From Bufo bufo (Eukaryota; Chordata; Amphibia; Anura; Bufonidae): a DNA stretch of 64,000 nucleotides. The DNA is taken from the NCBI RefSeq assembly GCF_905171765.1, contig NC_053390.1, forward strand, positions 333,404,294 through 333,468,293, in the 5' to 3' direction. The notes under the pieces are model-generated. The model saw only the letters and a program-made list of their open reading frames with translations. It was not told the DNA's origin and searched no databases. The translations under genes and the position numbers were made by a program. This document shows positions 56,588 to 64,000 of the stretch, piece after piece (position 1 is the stretch's first letter; each line of letters begins with the position of its first letter).

Positions 56588-57439
56588 ACTAATGTTTTAA
56601 CCTGCTTTTGTGGCACTGCAGAAAGCGTTCTATGGCCAGGCCTTTATCTTATCTTGGCAATGTGAAACACCAGTATAATCGTAGTTTAAAATGATGGGAG
56701 ACAGATTTCAACCAGTTTGTAACTTGCCACTCGAGTTACAATTTTCCCACTCGTTCCTGGTGTTTACACAGAGGCTGTGTTTTTCTGCATCACCAGTAGG
56801 TGGCGATGGCCAGCAGAAGTTTGTGCGCCCCACACCATTGTTTTCCCATTGATTTGTCCTGTACAAATAGTCTTCTCTCGTCGCCCCTTGTGATGTGTTT
56901 TCTACCTGCCTGAGAACGGTCAATATTTGCTCTTCATTTTGTAACAAAATCTTGACTTGAAAACAGCAGATGAGTCGGAGCTGTTTACCTACAGGAGCCT
57001 GCCTAGCCGTAATGAGGCTTTGTTTAAATAGCAAATTAGGTACTGTTCACAGACCCGGCGAGTGGTGAAAGCTGATGGCAGGAGCTGCTTAGATGTCAGT
57101 CCTCCCCTCTCTCCTCCCTTTCTGTGTAATACACAAGTGGCACATGGGGCGGGCTGAAATCCGGGCACGTGCTGCAGAAGCATGGCACAAGCTCTCAGGT
57201 GACATATTTGCAGCAGTTTTGCTACATCACTACTGCAAGGTGAACAATGCCAATAATATCTACAAAGGAGGACCCTAATGGAACCTTAGCCACAGGTGTG
57301 AACCTAGCCTAAAATACAAGTTAAAACTAGTAAATAACAGCAGTTCGCCAGACTCCCCCATGCCATACGATTATCCACACAGACTAATGCTGGTGGCGAG
57401 GTATTTGTGGTGTGCAGGAGCCTGAACAGATCAGCCTAA

Positions 57440-57687
57440 GGGTCCATTCACACGTCCGTAAAATGAGTCCGCAATTTCACGGAACAGGTGCGGACCCATT
57501 CATTTTCAATGGGGCCAAAATTTGCTTTTTGTGCCGTTTGTCCTATTCTTTTTCGCAGTTGCAGGCAAGAAAAGGCATTTTCTAGAAGAGTGTCAGTGAT
57601 GTGCACTCCGTCAAAATGCGGAACGCACATTGCAGGTATATGTGTTTTGTGGATCTGCAAAATGCATACGGATGTGTGAATGGACCC
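57440..57687. mobile_element. Harbinger-type MITE, 248 bp
   Basis: Ends GGGTCCATTCACACGTCCG and its near reverse complement with TAA on both sides (57437-57439 and 57688-57690). Same family as 33,230-33,512. Confidence 0.93.
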
Positions 57688-57987
57688 TAACCTTGGGGTT
57701 GACATACAATAGCCTCTGGAGAGCCCTCGTAAGGGCGGACTAGATGGGCCAAATGGTTCTTATCTGCTGACACATTCTAAAGGGGAGAACTTGATGAACC
57801 CTGCCATAATCCTAAAAATTCATACCGGGTGCTTTTCCTCCAAAAGATCGTCGTTGTTATCATCACTTGGGAGGCAAGAAGGGTACAAAAACAGAGAAAT
57901 CGCCAGATCTAACCAGGGTTAGGTAGCCACAGACTGGCTATGATTGAACCAGGGGCTGGTAGACAACACATACTAAAGCTACTTTCA

Positions 57988-58268
57988 GGACTCATACACT
58001 TGAACATATTTTCTTGACGTGTCCGTTCCTTTTTTTAATTTTTTTCGGATCTTATGAAGGTCCGCAAAACAAACGGAAGTTACTGTGTGCATTCAGTTTC
58101 CGTATGTCCATCCCACAAGGGAATAGAACATTACTATCCTTGTCCGTAATGTAGACAATAGGACACGTTCTATTAGTAACCAGCTGTTCCGTTCCGCAAA
58201 ATACAGAATGCACACAGACATAATTGTGTTTTGCGGACCTCAAAATACATAGTCGTGTGCATGAGGCC
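57988..58268. mobile_element. Eroded Harbinger-type MITE
   Basis: The right end GTGTGCATGAGGCC|TTA is intact. The left end (GGACTCATACACTT) is mutated. It is related to 47,258-47,667. Confidence 0.65.
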
Positions 58269-58686
58269 TTATTGCGGCTTTTGGTTATAAATGTGGAGGA
58301 GTGATGGCTAGTTCCATTGCTCGTCTCCATACAGACTACTAGTTTGCTTGCGGCAGATGTTTGCACAGCACTATCAGCTGCGGGCAAATGATAATTTTTG
58401 TGACTGGACAACTGATCTATTACCCAATGAACGAGGGTCATTATCTTGTTTGAAGATGTACATTCAGCTTTCTCTCAACCCTAAGCAGTCTCCCTGTCTC
58501 AGCCCCTGATAAAAAACAACCCTACATTATGGTGCTGCCACCATCAAGCTTCACTGTAGGGATAGTTTTGGGCAGGTGATCAGTAGTGCCTGGTTTCCTC
58601 CAAACATAACAGTTAGAATTGAGACCAAAAAGTTCAGTCTTCAGACAGGAGAATCTTGTTCCTCACATACTGCGAGTCCCTTTTAA

Positions 58687-60096
58687 AAGGGTTGTCACTT
58701 CAGCAAATGGCATTTATCATGTAGAGAAAGTTAATACAAGGCACTTACTAATGTGTTGTGATTGTCCATATTGCTTCCTTTGCTGGCTGGATTATTTTTC
58801 TATCGCATTATACACTGATCATTTCCATGGTTACAACCACCCTGTAATCCAGCAGTGGTGGTCGTGCTTGCACACTATAGGAAAAAGCGTCAGCCTCTCT
58901 GGTGGCCGGGACCATGGGAGCTCACATAGGTTAGTGCTTTCCTATATTGTGCAAGCACGACCACCACTGATGGATTGCAGGGTGGTCTGTAACCATATAA
59001 ACACCGCTAACCCAAAAAGGAAGTGAGGAAGAGAAAAAGTAACTTTTAATAGTAAGAAATAGTAATAGTAAGAAAGGTACTAGTGCGCTAGACCAAAATT
59101 GCCATAATAAGTACGGAGCAACTTACTCAGCCAATCCCTGAATTAAGCCAATAATGCGGTAGTTGATCAATCGTAGGGCACAAACAGTTGAAAAAGAAAT
59201 TGGAATGTTCTTACCGATCAAGACGTGCCCCATACGAAAATGGTTCAGATATAAGTACTTCTGCTGCAAATACGATTCAATTGCATGTAGTCCAGCTTCA
59301 AATTCAGGTGGCAAAAAGACATCCTGTATAGGTAGGCAATGGGAGCATCTAGCCCTAGTTAGCCCTGAAATCTGGGAGGTAACTATAGATGCCCTACCTC
59401 TCTATATAGAGCACCCGCCCCAAAAGGGGCGACACCGTCCGGATACCTGACCCTAGACCAGGCAATTACCCTGTTCAGCCCTAAAAGGACTTCCCATTCA
59501 ACCCTATAAGCACTTCTCGCCGGTGGTCGCGTAACTTTCCGGTGGGTATAGTTACCTCTCAGATTTCAGGGCTAACTAGGGCTAGATGCTCCCATTGCCT
59601 ACCTATACAGGATGTCTCTGCCACCTGAATTTGAAGCTGGACTACATGCAATTGAATCGTATTTGCAGCAGAAGTACTTATATCTGAACCATTTTCGTAT
59701 GGGGCATGTCTTGATCGGTAAGAACATTCCAATTTCTTTTTCAACGGTTTGTGCCCTACGATTGATCAACTACCGCATTATTGGCTTAATTCAGGGATTG
59801 GCTGAGTAAGTTGCTCCGTACTTATTATGGCGATTTTGGTCTAGTGCACTAGTACCTTTCTTACTTTTGTTTTATCTTCCTCGCTTCCCCTTTTTGGGTG
59901 ACAGTGTTGCTCACTGGCTCATTTTTGGTGTTTATATTATGGTCTGTAACTATGGAAACGAGCAGTGTATAATGTGATGGAAAAATGAATCCAGCCAGCA
60001 AAGGATGCAATATGGACAATAACAATACATTAGTAAGTGACTTGTAATAACTTCCTCTACATGATAAATGCCACTTACTGAAGTGAGACAACCCCT
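58687..60096. mobile_element. piggyBac-type MITE, 1,410 bp, carrying a nested fold-back
   Basis: Ends AAGGGTTGTC / GACAACCCCT beside TTAA (58683-58686 and 60097-60100). Outer arms pair 'gcatttatcatgtagagaaa' (58,710) with the complement near 60,055, and 'tgctggctggattatttttc' (58,782) with the complement near 59,990. A separate hairpin at 58,850-58,980 (GGTGGTCGTGCTTGCAC) is present, and the 59,075-59,865 fold-back lies inside. Confidence 0.78.
59075..59865. mobile_element. Fold-back element with arms of about 300 bp
   Basis: The left arm (about 59,075-59,390) and right arm (about 59,540-59,865) are near-identical inverted copies, starting GTAAGAAAGGTACTAGTGC. The spacer of about 140 bp contains 'aaaggggcgacaccgtccgg'. 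Each arm, read outward, carries a 63-65-codon open stretch beginning PPEFEAGLHAIESYLQQKYL and ending LIQGLAE-stop. I do not recognise this peptide. Confidence 0.85.
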
Positions 60097-60131
60097 TTAA
60101 GTGCTTTTTTGTAAACTCTGGGTGAGCTTTT

Positions 60132-60160
60132 TAATGTGTTTTTTTTTTTTTTTTTTTTTT
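60132..60160. repeat. Poly(T) tract
   Basis: About 24 consecutive T residues directly before the TTA duplication of the Harbinger-type MITE. Confidence 0.95.
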
Positions 60161-60163
60161 TTA

Positions 60164-60465
60164 GGCATCTTGCACACGACCATATGTATTTTGCCGTCCG
60201 CACAAAATATGGATGACGTCCGTGTGCATTCCGTTCTGCAAAATACGGAACAGCTGGCCTCTAATAGAACAGTACTATCCTTGTCTGTAATGTGGACAAT
60301 AATAGGACATGTTCTATTTTTATTTTTTTGCAGAACTGACATACGGAAACGGAATGCACCCGGAGTAACTTAATAAATTTTTTTTTTTTTTGCGGACCAA
60401 TTGAAATGAATGGTTCCATATACGGTCTGGAACGGACACTGAAAGAAAATATGTTGCAAAAGGCC
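60164..60465. mobile_element. Harbinger-type MITE, 302 bp
   Basis: Left end GGCATCTTGCACACGACC, right end AAAAGGCC, with TTA on both sides (60161-60163 and 60466-60468). Related to 47,258-47,667 but eroded. Confidence 0.75.
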
Positions 60466-61334
60466 TTACTGACAAAAGGCTTCTTTCTGGCCACTCTGCC
60501 ATAAAGCCCAGATTGGTGGAGTGCTGCGGTGATGGCCTACTGGCAGTTTCTCCCATCTGCACACAGGATCTTTGGAACTCAGCCAGAGTGATCATTGGGT
60601 TCTTGGTCACCTCTCCTGCCAATGCCCTCCTCCCCCCGATTACTTAGTTTGGTGAGGCAGCCAGCTCTAGAAGAGTCCTGGTTGTTCCAAACATCTTCCA
60701 TTTAAGAATTATGGAGGCCACTGTTCTCTTGGAATCTCGGTGTAGCAGAAATTTTTAGTACCCATCTCCAGATCTGTGCCTCCACACAATCTTGTCTCTG
60801 AGCTCTACAGGCAGTTCTTTCCTCCTCATGGCTTGGTTTTTGCTCTGATATGCATTGTCAGGCGTGAGACTTATATAGACAGGGGTGTGCTTTTCCAAAT
60901 CATGTCCAATCAACTAAATTTACCACAGATGGACTCCAATGAAGATATAGAAACATCTCAAAGATCATCAGGAGAAATACTTTAGACATTTTTGCTAATT
61001 TTAATAGTTTTACTTTTTCATTGAGGTATGAAACAGATTGATGGGAACTTGAATGCGACATTGCAAAATGTGAAAAAAGTGAAAAGCCCTGGAGACTTTC
61101 CGAATACACTATATAATGAGCTATGCTACACGGGACTGCAATGTGCCCCTGTAGTATCAGTCTGGGTATCGGTTTTATTTGGGCCTAACACTTTCTTGCG
61201 TTTGAATCTGTGTGTCGATGCAGTCATAAGTTCGTAAACATTCATATCATCATGCTTCATGTTCTTGGCAGCTCCATTTAAACTACTACTTCAGTAGTCA
61301 CTCCTCGAGAGCTCTGACTATGTCTACACCACAT

Positions 61335-62125
61335 TAGGGTTTGGCGATATACCGGTCTTGGTGGTATTAGGAGACAGCGATATGGCGATACAGCGGTTAT
61401 TAGTAAACAGCAATATTTTATGACGTCATAGAAGCGGTCATGTGTGCTGACCGCGTCAAAATATGTGTCCGCGGCTGCCCACCTCTGCATGATTGTATAC
61501 CAGGAGTACAATTCCTGCCCACAGCGGCCGCCCCCGGCTCACATAATGAAGTCCCTGTCCACCAACGTCTGACATTGGAATTGGACGACTAGCGAGGCCG
61601 CCGAGCAGCGCAGAGCCTGCGAGTGGAGAGAGACCCTAATATATATTATAGCCGGCCCCAACCCGAGTGAATAAAGGTGTAATGTCGGTCTATGACGTGA
61701 CCATGTATATCTTCTAATGTGGTCCTGTCTGACTCTGGCCTACTCCTTCCTGCAAGCTGTACTGCACTATTGCACATTGAAATAGCAGGCATTAGGGAAT
61801 GAGTCATCATGAGTCCCTCCTCACTCCCCCATACATGACTAACAAAGACATTATTGTATGGTGGGCACAAGACATTGTTCTTTTTGGGGCCACCATATGT
61901 CAGTATAATGTCACCTTGTGGCTGCCCCAGACAGTGCCCCATAAAGTAAAACGTCTCCTTGTGGCTGCTCATACAGTATAATGTCTCCTCCTTGTGGCCC
62001 TAAGTGTTTTTTTTTTTTTTTCTTCTGCTTTTTATAAATGTGTATTTAATGTGATATATACAATTATCGTGATACATTTCTTAATATAGTTATCGTGGTA
62101 ATATTTTTGATTTCGCCCAACCCTA
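61335..62125. mobile_element. hAT-type non-autonomous element, 791 bp
   Basis: Ends TAGGGTTTGGCGATATACC and GATTTCGCCCAACCCTA, flanked by the 8-bp duplication CACCACAT (61327-61334 and 62126-62133). No transposase frame is present. Confidence 0.92.
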
Positions 62126-62609
62126 CACCACATGTCGGCAGTGAGATCATGTACTTACAAAGTCTTTCAAGTTGAGCATCTTGCGTAGCTCATCAGTGAT
62201 AGTAGGGATGAGGCCTCCTTCAAGAGCATGTTGGCTTCTATAAAATACTGTATAACTTTCAGGATGTCTTATGTATGTACAGTGAGGAACAGAATTATTT
62301 AAACACCCTGAGATTTTGCAAGTTCTCCCACTTAGAAATCATGGAGGGGTCTGAAATTCATTGTAGGTGCATTCCCACTCTGAGAGACAGCATAAAAATA
62401 AAAAATTAGGAAATCGCATTGACTTTTAAAGAATTTTTGTCTAGCACTGCTGAACATAAGTATTTGAACACCTGAGAAACAGCAAGAATTCTGGCTCTCA
62501 AAGACCTGTTACTGTGCCTTAAAAGTCCACCTCTACTCCACTCATTAATCTAACTTAGTAGCACCTGTCTGAGCTCTTTAAAGACACCTGTCCACCCACA
62601 GTCAGTCAG

Positions 62610-63786
62610 ATGCCAACTACTACCAGAGGCAAAATTGTGGACGTCCACAAGGCTGGAAAGGGCTACGGGGCAATTGCCAAGCAGCTTTGTGAAAATAGAT
62701 CAACTGTTGGAGCAATTGTTAGAAAATGGAAGAGGCTGTCTGTCTCCCTCGTACTGGGGCTCCATGCAAGATCTCACCTCATGGGGTATCACTAATAAGA
62801 AAGATGAGGAATCGGCCCAGAACTACAAGGGAGGAGCTTGTCAATGACATGAGGAGATCTGGGACCACAGTTTCAAAGGTCACTATTGGTAGAACACTAT
62901 GCCATCATGGTTTCAAATCATGCATTGCACCGAAGGTTCTCCTGCTCGAGTCCTCACATGTCCAGGGCTGTCTGAAGTTTGCCATTGACCATCTGGATGA
63001 TCCAGAGGAGGCATGGGAGAAAGTAATGTGGTCAGATGAGACCAAAGTAGAACTTTTTGGTCTAAACTTCACTTGTCGTGTTTGGAGGAAAAAGGATGAG
63101 TTGCATCCAAAGAACACCATCCCTACTGTGAAGCATGGGGGTGGTAACATCATGCTTTGGGGGTGCTTTTCTGCGAAGGGGACAGTCAGACTGCACTGTA
63201 TTAAGGAGAGGATGAATGGGGCCATTTATTGTCAGATTTTGAGCAACAACCTCCTACCCTCAGTCAGAGCATTGAAGATGGGTCGTGGCTGGGTCTTCAG
63301 CACACAGCCAGGATAACCAAGGAGTAGCTCCATAAGAAGCATATCAATGTTCTGGAGTGGCCTAGACCAGTGATGGGCAAACTGCGTCTCTCCAGCTGTT
63401 GTAAAACTACAAATCCCATCATGCCCTGCTGTAGGCTGATAGCTGTTTGGCATACTGGGAGTTGTAGTTTATCAACGGCTGGAGAGCTGCAGTTTGCCCA
63501 TCCCTGGCCTAGCCAGTCTCCAGACCTAAATCCAATAGAACATCTTTGGAGGGACCTGAAACTCTGTGTTGCTCAGCGACAGCCCCGAAACCTGACAGAT
63601 CTAGAGGAGATCTGTGTGGAGGAGTGGACCAAAATCCCTGTTGCAGTGTGTGCAAACCTGGTCAAGAACTACAGGAAACGTTTTGACCTCTGTAATTGCA
63701 AACAAAGGCTTCTGTACCAAATATTAACACTGATTTTTCTCAGGTGTTCAAATGCTTATGTTCAGCAGTGTAAGACAAATTCTTAA
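62610..63786 (+). pseudogene. Tc1-like transposase, inactivated
   Basis: The gene starts MPTTTRGKIVDVHKAGKGYG with a helix-turn-helix. A frameshift near 62,740 moves it into a second frame that continues [41 protein letters not shown] (first Asp) and [15 protein letters not shown]. Near 63,300 a short deletion removes the segment holding the second catalytic Asp, and the following TKE is interrupted by a stop. The sequence then resumes [11 protein letters not shown], is split by a 139-bp MITE, and finishes [17 protein letters not shown] with the Glu. At least four independent lesions exist, so no active enzyme is possible. Confidence 0.92.
63368..63506. mobile_element. hAT MITE, 139 bp, inside the Tc1 transposase
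   Basis: Ends CAGTGATGGGCAAACTGC and the complement of CAGGGATGGGCAAACTGC. Flanks GCCTAGAC and GCCTAGCC are an 8-bp duplication with one change. Removing it restores the [10 protein letters not shown] coding string. Same hairpin style as 31,599-31,735. Confidence 0.9.
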
Positions 63787-64000
63787 AAAATCATACAATG
63801 TGATTTCCAGAATCTTAAATTTTTTATTTTAATTCTGGTGGGAATGCACCTACAATGTAAATTTCAGACCCCTCCATGATTTCTAAGTGGGAGAACTTGC
63901 AAAATCGCAGGGTGTTCAAATACTTCTGTTACTCACTGTACATGAAAACATATCATTCTTGTTGAAACTTGCTTTTATTTATATGTATATATTTTTATTT

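Larger units (their letters stand above)
58440..61110 (-). pseudogene. Old Tc1-like element on the - strand, split by two insertions
   Basis: Pieces at about 58,440-58,686, 60,097-60,160 and 60,466-61,110 read in order as one Tc1-like element. They include the complements of the typical catalytic-region nucleotide blocks ('tggtgctgccaccatcaagc', 'cctggtttcctccaaacat'), the N-terminal region ('gtctctgagctctacaggca') and the terminal 'gactttccgaatacact'. All frames are destroyed. The pieces are separated by a piggyBac-type MITE (58,687-60,096) and a Harbinger-type MITE (60,164-60,465). Confidence 0.78.
62280..63938 (+). mobile_element. Tc1/mariner element with a nested hAT MITE
   Basis: Ends CAGTGAGGAACAGAATTATT and the complement of TACTTCTGTTACTCACTG, each beside TA (62278-62279 and 63939-63940). 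Inverted repeats are about 100 bp (shared 'gcaagttctcccacttagaa'). A broken transposase gene fills the interior. Confidence 0.94.
54643..64000 (+). other. tle1: tle1 intron 2 (start; continues past the window)
   Basis: No sequence resembling TLE exon 3 ([20 protein letters not shown] in relatives) was found, so the whole 9.4 kb is assigned to intron 2. It is filled with DNA transposons listed separately. Stretches at 55,450-56,400 and 56,600-57,430 show only eroded repeat pieces such as 'gctggccatacacattatac'. Confidence 0.7.

Noticed and set aside
54643..64000. Search for tle1 exon 3 within the window
   Set aside because: No stretch matching the conserved TLE exon 3 with splice sites was found; the exon is presumed to lie further downstream.
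1..64000. Endogenous virus or full LTR retrotransposon
   Set aside because: Apart from the LTR-like insert at 4,777-5,471 no gag, protease, integrase or envelope-like frame was seen; the only reverse transcriptase belongs to a LINE.

Overview
This is nuclear DNA from a vertebrate, most likely an anuran amphibian. Two short exons on the + strand near 53.4-54.6 kb match the conserved N-terminus of the Groucho/TLE co-repressor TLE1. The rest is intergenic or intronic DNA packed with cut-and-paste DNA transposons (hAT, PIF/Harbinger, piggyBac, Tc1/mariner), their MITEs and tandem arrays. The frog assignment rests on the repeat mix and is an inference. I saw no bacterial operon, CRISPR array, tRNA or rRNA.

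Layout. 0-1.7 kb: decayed piggyBac-type end with stacked palindromes. 2.4-3.6 kb: minisatellite, followed by a Charlie-type hAT terminus. 4.0-5.6 kb: dispersed repeat split by a 695-bp LTR-like insert. 5.8-7.3 kb: dead Tc1 element. 8.1-9.4 kb: 5'-truncated L1/Tx1-like LINE. 12,239-28,888: a very large hAT element (16,650 bp, 8-bp target duplication) with a BED-finger/hAT transposase, a 227-bp array upstream of the transposase and a 3' array. A complete 6.8-kb Harbinger element sits inside its upstream array, with a DDE transposase gene and a seven-exon MADF-domain gene facing each other. 30.0-33.5 kb: three MITEs. 33.5-43.9 kb: a 29-bp minisatellite interrupted by an intact 5,990-bp piggyBac element (599-residue transposase) and by a hAT MITE. 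44-45.1 kb: a DNA element carrying an internally inverted minisatellite. 46.7-51.8 kb: further MITEs, several nested.

Host gene. A CpG-rich promoter with inverted CCAAT boxes, a GC box and a CRE-like site lies at about 52.6-52.8 kb. tle1 exon 1 (8 codons) ends at 53,451 and exon 2 spans 54,542-54,642. Everything after 54,643 appears to be intron 2, holding more MITEs, a multi-level nest at 58.4-61.1 kb, a hAT element at 61.3-62.1 kb and a broken Tc1 element at 62.3-63.9 kb.

The strongest results are the nested insertions. Three of them lie in tandem arrays whose neighbouring units show the empty site exactly, so element ends and target duplications can be read to the base. Two transposase loci look intact: the piggyBac gene and the Harbinger gene pair. 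The hAT transposase has one frame change, explained either by a single indel or by a short intron.
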